This document shows, in pieces, positions 40,101 to 45,105 of a stretch of 64,000 nt of DNA; positions within the stretch are counted from its first letter, which is position 1, and every line of letters begins with the position of its first letter. This stretch comes from Antedon mediterranea (Eukaryota; Echinodermata; Crinoidea; Comatulida; Antedonidae): assembly GCF_964355755.1 (NCBI RefSeq), contig NC_092678.1:12930922-12994921 (forward strand), given 5' to 3'. The notes under the pieces were generated by a model that worked only from the letters and a program-made list of their open reading frames with translations, was not told the DNA's origin and searched no databases. Both the position numbers and the translations under genes were made by a program.

Positions 40101-40212
40101 ACAAGCAGCGTATGTCAACTCAGAAATCCAGCAAAGTCGTCGACACAATCAGAAAAGAAGAGAGGACACAGGTGTGATCATACTTTCTGATGATACAAAC
40201 GCTGGTTGCTAA
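938..40212 (+). CDS. Plexin-family semaphorin receptor, 35 exons, 5' partial
   Basis: Single-pass receptor for semaphorins; plexins signal through a cytoplasmic Rap/R-Ras-type GAP split by a Rho-GTPase-binding domain. Exons were placed by hand from GT/AG sites and reading-frame continuity; all 34 junctions agree in phase and the exons sum to 4593 bp ending in TAA at 40210-40212. Domains in order: Sema end, PSI1, PSI2, PSI3, IPT/TIG repeats, RSRR site, membrane span (exon 19), juxtamembrane, GAP-N, RBD, GAP-C, Ser-rich tail. Length from late Sema to stop matches vertebrate plexins. Odd: the GAP arginine-finger pair is replaced (LALSKNGETV where LxLRRTETV is expected) and the third arginine is methionine (NSLAEMFW for NSLPLRFW). 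A, B or D subfamily is not resolved; the furin-like site recalls plexin-B. The start codon and most of Sema lie left of the window. Family assignment is very secure; subfamily and catalytic loss are inference. Confidence 0.96.
1544..1672 (+). CDS. Plexin exon 2: end of Sema propeller
   Basis: 43 codons, phase 0 to 0, acceptor tttgtcag, donor AAG|gtcagt. Reads PYETITIDTGQEVRSD then YYVIALTANK, corresponding to the YETVxVDxGxVLRD...YLYxM block closing the Sema domain. Confidence 0.92.
1980..2092 (+). CDS. Plexin exon 3: PSI domain 1, first part
   Basis: Phase 0 to 2. Contains CSQFITCDECI and DPYCGWCTLHKK, the PSI cysteine spacing with the invariant CGWC. Donor AA|gtaaat. Confidence 0.95.
2430..2547 (+). 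CDS. Plexin exon 4: PSI domain 1, end
   Basis: Phase 2 to 0, acceptor ttattttag, donor AGC|gtgagt. Starts KCTRFKECQQSPW, the usual second half of PSI1, then QCIEITNVEPP leading into the next module. Confidence 0.95.
2861..3017 (+). CDS. Plexin exon 5: linker after PSI1
   Basis: Phase 0 to 1. Contains VEQLPSLNINQNYNCTFGDF, the conserved plexin block LPxLxxxxNYxCxFxDF between PSI1 and PSI2, and LTCNSPPLSHVPQIP. Confidence 0.93.
3265..3435. repeat. Possible MITE fragment in a plexin intron
   Basis: Begins GGCTCTGTCTACACTATCAA and contains a direct repeat of AAATATGGTAGTGATAT. Looks like a transposon end, but no partner terminus was found. Confidence 0.3.
3557..3653 (+). CDS. Plexin exon 6: segment before PSI2
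   Basis: Phase 1 to 2, acceptor tttacag, donor TC|gtaagt. FVDVILSVHSSVTDVDF and FTFFDCSAITS correspond to the plexin segment VxLxLxSKxTGVxFA...FxFYNCSxxxSC. An intron of about 8 kb follows. Confidence 0.93.
3654..5133. other. Plexin intron 6, left part
   Basis: AT-rich intronic sequence with pyrimidine-rich stretches around 4500-5040. No coding signal, terminal repeats or RNA gene seen. Confidence 0.6.
5590..6350. repeat. Degenerate ~115-bp tandem repeats inside the hAT element
   Basis: About seven units marked by AGAGCTGCTAGGTCCCCGGA-like cores near 5629, 5748, 5863, 5968, 6068, 6182 and 6304. Inverted relatives sit near 9190-9420 in the opposite arm. Confidence 0.65.
6510..7790. repeat. 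Three direct copies of a ~280-bp module inside the hAT element
   Basis: Copies start near 6516, 7193 and 7484 with CGTTCGCGTTCACTT and run through TAGCTTCAGCGCCTAGAAAA, TGACCGTGAGAGTACGTCAG and TTCCATCCAGGGACCAAAAT. An inverted piece ends near 9925. A related stretch occurs in another transposon at 44035-44170. Confidence 0.75.
7991..9059. mobile_element. Nested foldback MITE
   Basis: Long inverted ends: GGGTGTCACGAAAGCTCAGA at 7994 and its reverse complement ending at 9059; pairing also holds internally (about 8455 with 8850). CTCGGAA flanks both sides (7984-7990, 9060-9066), a likely 7-bp target duplication. No coding capacity. Confidence 0.75.
10051..11606. other. Plexin intron 6, right part
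   Basis: AT-rich intron. Apart from the dispersed repeat at about 11385-11516 nothing is recognisable. Confidence 0.55.
11385..11516 (-). repeat. Dispersed repeat ending ACCTCCGCCAA
   Basis: On the - strand it starts ATTACCTCCGCCAATGAGG, then TTATATTTTCACCCC, a (TG)n-like run and CCAAATTTGGCCGC. This resembles a repeat common in marine invertebrate genomes; recognition is from memory and family is not assigned. Confidence 0.4.
11607..11721 (+). CDS. Plexin exon 7: PSI domain 2
   Basis: Phase 2 to 0, acceptor ctgtag, donor AAC|gtaagt. SCSECASSFTCDWCVYDNKC has PSI cysteine spacing. Confidence 0.94.
12179..12313 (+). CDS. Plexin exon 8: segment after PSI2
   Basis: Phase 0 to 0. QGSCPQIYQPNEELIHANI and VRIPIMNLPNATK match the plexin segment CPxLx...xxILVPxxxxxxIxLxxxNLP. 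Confidence 0.9.
13186..13287 (+). CDS. Plexin exon 9: segment between PSI2 and PSI3
   Basis: Phase 0 to 0, 34 codons. INSYECELEIETQTVRIPA then NITCSQYT, matching the plexin YxCxLxIxGxxxxVPAxRFNSSxxxC pattern. Confidence 0.9.
13815..14491. mobile_element. Foldback MITE with TA target duplication
   Basis: Ends TGGAACGCCGTTTACGCAAC (13815) and its reverse complement (to 14491), each bounded by TA. Both arms carry a run of a 14-bp unit TTTTGAATGAAATG, and a second palindrome sits at the centre (about 14058-14195). Tc1/mariner-like by TA duplication. The long frames here are artefacts of the 14-bp repeat. Confidence 0.85.
14600..14687 (+). CDS. Plexin exon 10: segment before PSI3
   Basis: Phase 0 to 1, acceptor tctatctag. 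EVNAYIKVFWNDNEIDNA corresponds to the plexin LxVxWNGxxxIDNPxxxxV strand just before PSI3. Confidence 0.9.
14688..16042. other. Plexin intron 10
   Basis: AT-rich intron without recognisable genes or repeats. Confidence 0.5.
16043..16209 (+). CDS. Plexin exon 11: PSI domain 3
   Basis: Phase 1 to 0, acceptor tttaccag, donor CAG|gtaatt. LYKCSVQRPDCSRCYS, DCVWCTGDQCSYSPLC and ECPSPVI match plexin PSI3 leading into IPT1. Confidence 0.94.
16260..17530. repeat. Unclassified repeat-like intron sequence
   Basis: Two diverged copies of a segment with GATTTGCCCC and GGTGTTTTC-like cores near 16440-16520 and 16905-16985 suggest an old element. A strong hairpin, CTAGATGGTACGC pairing with GCGTACCATCTAG, lies at about 17471-17508 around the motif GCTCGCTTCGCTCGC. 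Boundaries not defined. Confidence 0.4.
17735..17907 (+). CDS. Plexin exon 12: IPT/TIG repeat 1, first part
   Basis: Phase 0 to 2. Aligns to the plexin IPT1 region through IELFGTDFGQMMSDIDNF and ECVIVADGF (plexin: IRGENLGLxFxDI...VxVxGxxC). The usual PxEGGTxL entry strand is poorly conserved. Confidence 0.88.
18452..18801 (-). mobile_element. tRNA-derived SINE-like repeat
   Basis: On the - strand it carries GGTTCGAGGCC (18722-18732), a good pol III B-box, about 75 bp from its 5' end, and a tail of ATAAATAAATAAATAAAT (18452-18473). The A-box is unclear and no target duplication was found. Confidence 0.45.
18969..19068 (+). CDS. Plexin exon 13: IPT/TIG repeat 1, end
   Basis: Phase 2 to 0, acceptor atacacag, donor CAG|gtatat. 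VKCKAPVFDSVSQREVIITV is the closing pair of IPT beta strands (IxCxxxxx...GxVxVxV). Confidence 0.88.
19250..19970. repeat. 61-bp minisatellite whose unit contains a perfect hairpin
   Basis: From 19411 about nine 61-bp units; 19250-19410 is a shorter degenerate run of ACTCTTTTCTTCTACTTTC. Each unit holds AAGAGTGAAATT and AATTTCACTCTT, a 12-bp stem with a 5-nt loop. Confidence 0.88.
19983..25460. mobile_element. 5.5 kb inverted array of ~960-bp repeat units
   Basis: Outer ends are inverted: TGTCGTGAGGTGGTTTCCCG at 19983 and TGTCGTAAGGTGGTTTCCCG reading in from 25460. Inside are two subfamilies. Subfamily A, + orientation: units at about 20131 and 21092 (period 961, nearly identical) plus a third head at 22053-22195. 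Orientation flips at 22195/22196: a partial A (to 22769) then subfamily B in - orientation with period ~963 (repeated junctions near 22770, 23733 and 24697). Every unit starts with a ~150-bp head. No conserved reading frame, so not autonomous. Confidence 0.85.
25657..25796 (+). CDS. Plexin exon 14: IPT/TIG repeat 2, first part
   Basis: Phase 0 to 2. Canonical IPT entry: NPIISDLSPRFGIQAGGTTL then TFSGSNLNTGNDV and VYIDGSECYV. A 6.6 kb repeat-filled intron precedes it. Confidence 0.95.
25952..26113 (+). CDS. Plexin exon 15: IPT2 end and IPT3 start
   Basis: Phase 2 to 2. IMCTTSNYTSGAEVAVTVTF closes IPT2; FTYTTNPTVTDFQPNKGIQA opens IPT3. Confidence 0.95.
26517..26604 (+). CDS. Plexin exon 16: IPT/TIG repeat 3
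   Basis: Phase 2 to 0. GGQTIRVTGTNFQYVQKAMM continues the IPT3 GGxxIxVxGxNF motif across the splice junction from exon 15. Confidence 0.94.
26750..26875. repeat. Fragment of the GGTTCCCACTAG MITE family
   Basis: Degenerate relative of the MITE at 55665-55850: shares ACGCAAGCGAGTTGACCAAT, CTGATTGGTCAA and the end TCTAGTAGGAACCAAGC. Confidence 0.6.
27181..27459 (+). CDS. Plexin exon 17: IPT3 end, furin-like site, IPT4 start
   Basis: 93 codons, phase 0 to 0, acceptor gttttttcag. LSNEEMDCESPPADLS ends IPT3. SGHRSRRQADQ follows, a proprotein-convertase consensus RxRR. Then TFSFDGFIPALRGDFGFSVY and FSVYPNPIYYPFDN begin the next IPT-like segment. Proteolytic processing is known for plexin-B proteins; here it is predicted only. 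Confidence 0.94.
27596..27992. repeat. 49-bp minisatellite, 8 units
   Basis: Unit begins CAAGTTACTTGTGTTGTGCT and ends GCGTGCTAGTGGCAAC; starts at 27596, 27645, 27694 and so on. One unit is lengthened by a few bases near 27790. Located in a plexin intron. Confidence 0.9.
28202..28360 (+). CDS. Plexin exon 18: last IPT-like segment
   Basis: Phase 0 to 0. GSDINLASDVEDVEVFIGSV and KCTVNSITRTVVLVEIP match the plexin GKNLDLAxxxEEVxxxIGxxxCTVKTLTxxxLYCEPP block before the membrane. Confidence 0.94.
28764..28962 (+). CDS. Plexin exon 19: membrane span
   Basis: Phase 0 to 1. HGNLKLTFGAIRYVG (plexin: GNLRFxLGxVxYxG) is followed by a span rich in Ile, Val and Thr (VIIIIITIVVIVAITITII), then the stop-transfer YWRRSRILERKLEE. 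Donor A|gtaagc. Confidence 0.95.
29498..29676 (+). CDS. Plexin exon 20: juxtamembrane segment
   Basis: Phase 1 to 0, acceptor catttag, donor TAT|gtaaga. KEEKEEEFLEINDD is the charged juxtamembrane helix; HYIQCMLFLGCEMTPVMQE aligns to the plexin block TYxxRxxFPGxExxPVLxE. Two earlier donors (gtaagg at 29548, gtatat at 29553) exist; only the first keeps frame and would delete the conserved block, so it could make a shorter isoform. The start of the block is divergent. Confidence 0.75.
29930..31710 (-). mobile_element. 5'-truncated Tx1/L1-like LINE fragment
   Basis: The - strand encodes the C-terminal part of a LINE ORF2: WNARNLSIFGRIIFLKSLAL, YNFIWNNKREKIKRKTL, GGIKMPDF, WKNIPMYY, then after a frameshift KLAQFNYKMLHRILPTNKRL and the zinc-knuckle-like CDKCGEIENENHLFFSCRF. 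An A-rich end lies near 29930. Frameshifted and lacking the RT core, so inactive. Confidence 0.82.
31742..31860 (+). CDS. Plexin exon 21: GAP domain N-half, start
   Basis: Phase 0 to 2, acceptor attttgtag. LPELDLFLDEKILMKIINIL then DNDSSFTSVQR, aligned to the plexin LxxLLNxKxFLxxFIxTLExQRxFSxRDR helix pair. Confidence 0.92.
32124..32189 (+). CDS. Plexin exon 22: GAP domain
   Basis: Phase 2 to 2. QNFSALFLMAMVGDDKTEYL matches the plexin xxVASLLxxALxGKLEYxTDIL helix. Confidence 0.9.
32414..32488 (+). CDS. Plexin exon 23: GAP domain up to the arginine-finger site
   Basis: Phase 2 to 2. MDMLLSKHIANKVKAKNVKL then ALS; the plexin counterpart is LLxxLIxxxVxxNPKLxLRR. The codon split across the next junction is AA/A (Lys), so the RR pair reads Ser-Lys here. 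Confidence 0.92.
32698..32767 (+). CDS. Plexin exon 24: GAP domain after the arginine-finger site
   Basis: Phase 2 to 0, acceptor aattacag, donor ATG|gtatgt. KNGETVIEHMISHVVALCMY against plexin RRTETVVEKxLTNWxxxxLY; one residue longer at the finger. A LINE fills the next intron. Confidence 0.92.
32988..35765 (+). mobile_element. L2/CR1-like non-LTR retrotransposon
   Basis: Sits in plexin intron 24. It carries a nearly full endonuclease-RT reading frame and ends in (TTATC)n at 35741-35764, the microsatellite-type tail of the L2/CR1 group. The 5' end is not sharp; the open frame starts at 32988 and the first strand of the endonuclease is missing, so it is 5'-truncated or internally deleted. 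Confidence 0.88.
33060..35624 (+). CDS. LINE endonuclease-reverse transcriptase, N-terminally truncated
   Basis: One uninterrupted frame. Endonuclease: LLAFTETYLSD (catalytic Glu), GGGGLCLYINEKYC, PYYLPREFS, IINGDFNR, LGKSDHNL. RT: SSKAAGPDKIPPRVLKVC, IIPVPKKP, NDLRPVALTSVAMKILERI, DPLQFAYR, MYFDFQSAFNTI, TGVPQGTVNAPKLYSL and the catalytic KFADDTS. This set matches the L2/Maui-like group. No stop or frameshift inside, so the insertion is young or was recently active, though the missing N-terminus likely blocks endonuclease function. It has no role in the plexin gene. Confidence 0.9.
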   Translation, partial: RNASLLAFTETYLSDKHSDQHIQVVGFKSVRGDRTAEANKDGGGGLCLYINEKYCHPNNSTLKLHKCSPHSEVLVVGIRPYYLPREFSHVINVMVYIPNKKLEKPAINEIAEIIEGIECSHPEALVIINGDFNRCKLKKTTATYYQHVTCKTRDNAILDLCYSSVKDAYISTPLPNLGKSDHNLILLSPKYRPLNKTCQPKIINVRKWSPEAEEALIAEFESTDWDIFTEDEDLNSITYAVSSYINFCIDKCVPVKKVKIYPNNKPWITKGVKLLLCEKRKAFKMGDSNRMKILTREIKSEIMKQKNIYRKKVEHNFRSNNMKQVWQGMKLMSGYTNGGNTPTSIPNVTVQYVNELNEFYNRFNVHDFKKEREALFSLCRVTEDDPKFSISISDVHNEFMKLNSSKAAGPDKIPPRVLKVCSPHLDGIFTFIFNMCLSYHAFPDIWKLSCIIPVPKKPKINSMNDLRPVALTSVAMKILERIILKIMQPYAEKVLDPLQFAYRSLRSTSDAIYFKLHKLYSHLDNVKKGHSARIMYFDFQSAFNTIQPHILADKMLNMEFPRPIVRLVLNFICDRKQFVNINGVKSEIVTSDTGVPQGTVNAPKLYSLYTADYRSLNDELCPVVKFADDTSTIGLIVSNNDENYRSEIQRFVKFCDDNYLQINASKTKEMIIDFRTKHKFNFQPIKGKEIEIVDQYKYLGIVFNDKLSWGDHIDFISKKLSPRMYCMRTLYKFNSCDLMLLSFYRSVICSVWTYCLSCWAGNVTGGNKGRLETFIRRAGKMIGLELPSFTDVHLEHLQKDFERIESDASHPLHKVIIDQLNPSGRLRLLSVKTNRFAKSFIPSGIIQYNRKSRR
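35790..35895 (+). repeat. Probable 3' tail of a second CR1-like LINE
   Basis: ATCAAATAAAGTCCATCAAT followed by (ATCA)n up to 35887, the type of tail left by CR1-like elements. Confidence 0.4.
35971..36117 (+). CDS. Plexin exon 25: GAP to RBD transition
   Basis: 49 codons, phase 0 to 0, acceptor aattttgcag. SGPLLQLVDAITTRIDSGAV and YSLDENCLLPIDV match plexin GEPLxxLxxxIKxQxxKGPxDxxTGxAxYSLxExxLL. Confidence 0.94.
36350..36500 (+). CDS. Plexin exon 26: Rho-GTPase-binding domain
   Basis: Phase 0 to 1. VNSCDTLFQVKQKLLNVMF and FSKRPNVSYVQL match the ubiquitin-like RBD (VxDCDTIxQxKEKxLDxxYKxxPxxxRP). Donor TTAG|gttagt. Confidence 0.94.
36598..36686 (+). CDS. Plexin exon 27: Rho-GTPase-binding domain
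   Basis: Phase 1 to 0. EWRMNVDQRIILQDIDLQTE matches plexin DLEWRxGxxxxxxLxDEDxT; LKTIADFG corresponds to LNTLxHY. Confidence 0.94.
36915..37017 (+). CDS. Plexin exon 28: end of RBD
   Basis: Phase 0 to 1. IQNEAVVAFVDVWKEDIN corresponds to VPDGAxVALVxxxxxxxN closing the RBD. Confidence 0.88.
37355..37404 (+). CDS. Plexin exon 29: linker before GAP C-half
   Basis: Short exon, phase 1 to 0, acceptor ctttttaag, donor ATT|gtgagt. Reads ETNIYQTSINADGTFHI, in the place of the plexin GxxxWHLVK strand. Accepted mainly because it joins the flanking exons in frame. Confidence 0.78.
37723..37818 (+). CDS. Plexin exon 30: linker before GAP C-half
   Basis: 32 codons, phase 0 to 0. LEGNVYTGAYDAMDGEKPDI and DESIFERLTETK; the acidic linker is poorly conserved in plexins generally. 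Confidence 0.82.
38094..38257 (+). CDS. Plexin exon 31: GAP domain C-half
   Basis: Phase 0 to 2, acceptor tccacag. QIYQQHVDSIMNNVF, LFVKYLFDFLDNMATKHGVS and LKIWKNN match plexin EIYLTRLL...LAxKYxFDFLDEQAxxHGIxDxxxxHxWKxN. Confidence 0.95.
38619..38766 (+). CDS. Plexin exon 32: GAP C-half, third arginine site
   Basis: Phase 2 to 0, acceptor ttttttag, donor AAG|gtaagc. SLAEMFWLRILRNPAYVCDI aligns with SLPLRFWVNxIKNPQFVFDI. The arginine before FW is Met here; the Asn of KNP is kept. ITLGVISTVFRESW matches the following helix. Confidence 0.95.
39319..39459 (+). CDS. Plexin exon 33: GAP C-terminal helices
   Basis: Phase 0 to 0. NSPSHRQMYVKEIPRYRQLV then TKFYSDVKHTPSCDRMNV, matching plexin DSPxxKLLYAxDIPxYxxxVxxYYxDIxxxPxxSDQxMN. 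Confidence 0.95.
39602..39676 (+). CDS. Plexin exon 34: GAP C-terminal helix
   Basis: 25 codons, phase 0 to 0, acceptor ttattctcag. VLVNLHSFTDKYLRE corresponds to xxxALxExYxYIxKYxxxI. Confidence 0.88.
40003..40212 (+). CDS. Plexin exon 35: C-terminus and stop
   Basis: 69 codons then TAA, acceptor aaatatcag. The first part (VKDAFLKGTNINESTVEVF) sits where plexins carry their final helix. A run of six TCG serine codons and a basic tail (SRRHNQKRRED) follow, ending DTNAGC. There is no plexin-B-type VTDL PDZ-binding end. A perfect donor, AAA|gtaagt at 40069, lies in the exon and could be used alternatively. Confidence 0.8.
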   Translation, partial: VKDAFLKGTNINESTVEVFTTKVSKSSSSSSKEQAAYVNSEIQQSRRHNQKRREDTGVIILSDDTNAGC

Positions 40213-41520
40213 TAGCAGTAAATAAGCTTTTGGTTATATTTGCAAATACGTACGTTTGTCTGATTAACTATTGTAACTATAATTTAGTTCACTAAAGATT
40301 TATAGCTACTTAAATAGGCCTATTATAAGTACCAATACAGATAAAAACGTTCACTGACCATATAAGAAAATATGTATAATAAGCTTTTGACCAATACTAA
40401 TTAACATTAAATTACATTTATTAAAATAAATATCAATATTTAATCAAATGGTATAAATAAATATATATTAAAATACGCAGAAATCCAGTTTCAATATGCA
40501 TAATGTAATGTAATACATTTATTTCTTTTAAATATTACCATATATTAATAATAATTATATAAGTGCTTCTAAGGTTTATAAAATGAAAGTTAGTGTATGT
40601 GTCATCCACACGCATGCGCAATTCAACTTAGGTAGACTGCAAGACACATCTTATTCTCCCACATTTATATTTACTGATGCACAAAATATTAGTCATCTCT
40701 GTAAATATTAAACAATAAGTATTTTGAATTTCAGTAATATCTATATTTTTTGCGTGGCTATAAAAATACTAGCCTACTATTATTCATTTAATCACGTGAC
40801 AACACATTCATTGGATATATAATTAAAGATCACGATTTAAAATGCTTGTTGTTGAATATGCCATGTAACATAATAGGTATTCACTTTGACTAAAAATTGG
40901 ATAAAAAATTATTAAATGGAAAAAAAATTGTAGGCCTAATTTAAAGTAAAAAAAAAAATTGGCTGCCAGCCAGTCGGTTTCGGTTACATTTAACCGTTTA
41001 ATTCGTCTCTTTATAAGTAGAACTGTTTTGTTTGTTTGTAAGTGAATAACTTGATTAAAACTTCAAAATGGCCTATTCAAAGTCTGAGTTCATGTTTTTT
41101 GGGGTTAGGGTTAATAAACAAGATTTATTATCAATTTTGAATCATATATATTACCAAATATTTCGTTCTAGTTTCAATATTTAAATACGCAAAATGCAAA
41201 TATCATAAATACTACATTAAAAAACAAAAATGAAATTGTAAACATTGTTACATTTTGAAAATACAACAATGGACAAATCGTAATAATTGCGACGCAATTT
41301 GAGACGCTAACTTTTAGCAGCAGTCTGTTTTTATTTTCACAACGTTGTTATACTTTAGGCCGCTGTCATCATCTGTTAAAGAGATAGAAATTACAATTGT
41401 TATTATTACATAATACCATAACTTATTATATTATATGGAATTATAATTATATTATTATGTTTATGAAAATAAAAGAGACATTTTAATTAGTATTTTTATA
41501 TATTTTCTTATCATCCTAAG
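40213..41520. other. Intergenic region 3' of the plexin stop
   Basis: AT-rich. Likely holds the plexin 3'UTR; several AATAAA-like signals are present but none can be chosen. 40850-41110 is a dispersed repeat related to 56140-56415. Confidence 0.5.
40850..41110 (+). repeat. Dispersed repeat, copy 1
   Basis: Diverged relative of 56140-56415: both run through TTCACTTTGACTAAAAATT, a TTTAACCGTTTAATT or TTAAATATACTGTTTATTTT segment, AAAATGGC, TTCAAAGT and TTCATGTTTTTTGGGG in the same order. Confidence 0.55.
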
Positions 41521-42022
41521 GATGAACATATTGCACACAACATCTCACACTGTACGAATCATTACAACTCGAACATATTGCACACAACATCTCACACTGT
41601 ACGAATCATTACAACTCGAACATATTGCACACAACGTCTCACACTGTACGAATCATTACAACTCGAACATATTGCACACAACGTCTCACACTGTACGAAT
41701 CATTACAACTCGAACATATTGCACACAACGTCTCACACTGTACGAATCATTACAACTCGAACATATTGCACACAACGTCTCACACTGTACGAATCATTAC
41801 AACTCGAACATATTGCACACAACGTCTCACACTGTACGAATCATTACAACTCGAACATATTGCACACAACGTCTCACACTGTACGAATCATTACAACTCG
41901 AACATATTGCACACAACGTCTCACACTGTACGAATCATTACAACTCGAACATATTGCACACAACGTCTCACACTGTACGAATCATTACAACTCGAACATA
42001 TTGCACACAACGTCTCACACTG
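41521..42022. repeat. 47-bp satellite, left part (~10.7 units)
   Basis: Unit has TGTACGAATCATTACAACTC and GAACATATTGCACACAACGT. Copies are almost identical. Because 47 is not a multiple of 3 and the unit lacks stops on this strand, all three frames look open; these are not genes. Confidence 0.95.
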
Positions 42023-44468
42023 CAGGGCCGTAGCCAGGATCTGTCAAGGGGGGGTTCGCACACTAAGTAGTTGAATGTTAAATGTTTTGTTAAATGACAC
42101 CCCTAGATGGCCGGAAAAGACACTCTCATGCACAGCATGCTACCAATGAGCAAAACGATCGTACTTGGACTCGTTGACTATTTCAACGATAACATTTGTT
42201 GCCGTATGTTAGATGCGCGTGCTCTGTGCGGAACCGCCGATTGTTTGATCATTTACTCGATATTTTGTTTTGCGTTCAAGTTCAATGCGAACGTACGTCT
42301 AGGAGAAGCACCGAAAAAAGCACACTGGGTGAAGGCAAATGCAATTCTTATATAGCTCTATCTATAATATTTATTTACAGCAATGTGTTGAGGAAATTAA
42401 ATATGCCAATGTAAATAGGTGATATTCAGGGGCGCAGCCAGCAAAGAATTAAAGGGGGGGGGGTCAACCAATATGTGAGTATTTTGCGAGCGAAGCGAGC
42501 AACCATGGGCTGGGGGCCAGGGGGCCGCCAAGGGCCCTCGGTTGGGGTCCAGGGGGCGAAGCCCCCTGGAAGCTTTGGCGGTCTAGGGCAATCTAGATCA
42601 TTTGAATCGGTTTACGCACACACAAATATGACAATGTTAACACTAATAAACTGAAACAAAGAAAACAAAAAATAACTCTCATTTTCATTACAGAACATTT
42701 TTATATTCCAGGCTGCCACAGACAAACACTTTTTTTCTTGCTTGTTTGTTGATTTGTGTAGAGAGGCTGTAAACTCAGAGGAGGAATTATTTGAATTCCT
42801 CCCTTTTCACCAATACAAAAGTTGCATGAAATGAACGTAGAGATGCAAAAGTTTGAAAAAAGAAATTAGAATGATAGCATGGAGGGAGTGATATTATTAA
42901 ATGAGAACCGTAAGGTTAGAGTTCATACACTATGCAAGTCCAAGAAGCTATCTTGCCTCCGTGTGTATGTGAGACGCTTATCATACCCAGTACATACAAT
43001 ATTTTGTTTAAAAATATACCTATTTTGTTCGAATGTATAGTATAGGTGCATGGATAGCTTATACATAATTGTAATAACTAACTTCTAAATTATTATCATA
43101 CATTTTACGTTAGTTACTATAACGGCGCTCTTGACATCGCGTGATGCATCTTTAAACATAAGTTTGGAACATTCTTCTTGGCTTGGAGACAGAATTCGCG
43201 AATGACATTCTCTGTATTAATGTTCATGTTAAAGTGTATGTTCATGAGGCACAATCCCGAAAGCTGCTCATAAGACATGTGATTTCCCAAACAGGTTTTC
43301 GTTCTCCATAAAGTCGAAAAACTCCGCTCAGCTTAAGCAGACGTTACGGGCATAGGCCTACGCGATTAGAAGAAGTGCACACACATTCGGGAACACATCT
43401 GGATCCGCTAATTTTACACAGTCGCTTCCATCACTGAAGCTCGGAATGAAGATGTTCGTGTCTTGGCAGATCATCGTACCAAGAAGTGCACACACATTCG
43501 GGAACACATCTGGATCCGCTAATTTTACACAGTCGCTTCCATCACTGAAGCTCGGAATGAAGATGTTCGTGTCTTGGCAGATCATCGTACCAAATTCAAG
43601 TTCCTTGAAGACTTTTCTTCAACATTACACTTCACGATAGACTCGGGTGCTACGCCAAATATTTTAAAGCATGGCCTGTTATCGGCAGAAAAACGGGTTT
43701 TTAACTCGGTTTGTAATCAAGAAGTTGATTTGGTAATACTGCTCGGTAGTAATCTTCCACAGTATCTCCAGGATGATTGATCTGTATTGTTGTCTCATGT
43801 TTTTATTTATTTTTTCTAAAAAAAAAGGGGGATCAGGACCCCCGTGACCCCCCCCCCCCCCACTGGCTGCGCCCCTGATATTGATACATTTGAGTATAAT
43901 CGGATGCCATAATGTGAACTACAGTACATGATACCATAGATATTATAGTGTAAAATATTAATATTCACTATAATCCTCTATGATACATTATACTTCATAG
44001 CCACACATAAATACTGATGTATGTCGGAAGGCTATATACTTTATGCATGCTGCCTGACTGCCAGTGATCTAAACAATTGGTACGCAGTTGTCTGGCGGTG
44101 TCCTTTGTACGAATCGTTCGTCCCCCAGTTCGCTGTGAGACGCGTCAATATCATGTTACATGCAGGGACCCTACATTTATTTTTCAGGTTAAAATCCGCA
44201 ATTCATTTGCAACTCTTTACAGACTATATCGCTCGAAGTACGCTCATACAGGGAAGAAGGTACTGTATGAGTTATTCCGAACGAGTTTACGAATTTTTTA
44301 ATTTACAAACAACTTTTTGTACTGTGGGGCACGTATTTGGACGATTTTCGGAGATGAGGGTGAGGTATTGGGCATGTCGGGGATGGGGGTTCGCAGTCGG
44401 TTAAGGGGGGTTCGCTGTAAAGGGGGGGTTCGCCCGAACCATAAAAACCCCCCCTGGCTACGGGCCTG
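42023..44468. mobile_element. 2.4 kb DNA transposon inserted in the 47-bp satellite
   Basis: Ends CAGGGCCGTAGCCAGGATCT (left) and CAGGCCCGTAGCCAGGGGGG (right, inverted). The satellite break shows a 5-bp duplication CACTG (42018-42022, 44469-44473). Contains a nested element at 42427-43877 and, at 44035-44170, a stretch related to the internal module of the hAT element at 6510-7790. No intact transposase. Confidence 0.9.
42427..43877 (-). mobile_element. Nested hAT-like element, copy 1
   Basis: Inverted ends CAGGGGCGCAGCCAG and 5-bp duplication ATATT (42422-42426, 43878-43882). About 90-95% like the copy at 53419-54734 by eye. A ~110-bp stretch is tandemly duplicated here (about 43371-43480 and 43482-43590) but single in copy 2. 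Carries broken remains of a hAT transposase on the - strand. Confidence 0.88.
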
Positions 44469-45105
44469 CACTGTACGAATCATTACAACTCGAACATACT
44501 GCACACAACGTCTCACACTGTACGAATCATTACAACTCGAACATATTGCACACAACTCTCACACTGTACGAATCATTACAACTCGAACATATTGCACACA
44601 ACGTCTCACACTGTACGAATCATTACAACTCGAACATATTGCACACAACGTCTCACACTGTACGAATCATTACAACTCGAACATATTGCACACAACGTCT
44701 CACACTGTACGAATCATTACAACTCGAACATATTGCACACAACGTCTCACACTGTACGAATCATTACAACTCGAACATATTGCACACAACGTCTCACACT
44801 GTACGAATCATTACAACTCGAACATATTGCACACAACGTCTCACACTGTACGAATCATTACAACTCGAACATATTGCACACAACGTCTCACACTGTACGA
44901 ATCATTACAACTCGAACATATTGCACACAACGTCTCACACTGTACGAATCATTACAACTCGAACATATTGCACACAACGTCTCACACTGTACGAATCATT
45001 ACAACTCGAACATATTGCACACAACGTCTCACACTGTACGAATCATTACAACTCGAACATATTGCACACAACGTCTCACACTGTACGAATCATTACAACT
45101 CGAGA
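44469..45105. repeat. 47-bp satellite, right part (~13.6 units)
   Basis: Resumes exactly where the left part stops once one CACTG is removed. One unit near 44560 is 2 bp short. Together the array has about 24 units. Confidence 0.95.

Noticed and set aside
40600-40700. Possible last exon of gene 2 on the - strand (acceptor tttacag, ~24 codons to a stop)
   Set aside because: Phase would fit, but no recognisable sequence, and it lies beyond a satellite and transposon; unsupported.
41522-42074. Long repetitive reading frames (up to 182 codons)
   Set aside because: They are the 47-bp satellite read in three frames; the unit lacks stops and its length is not a multiple of 3.
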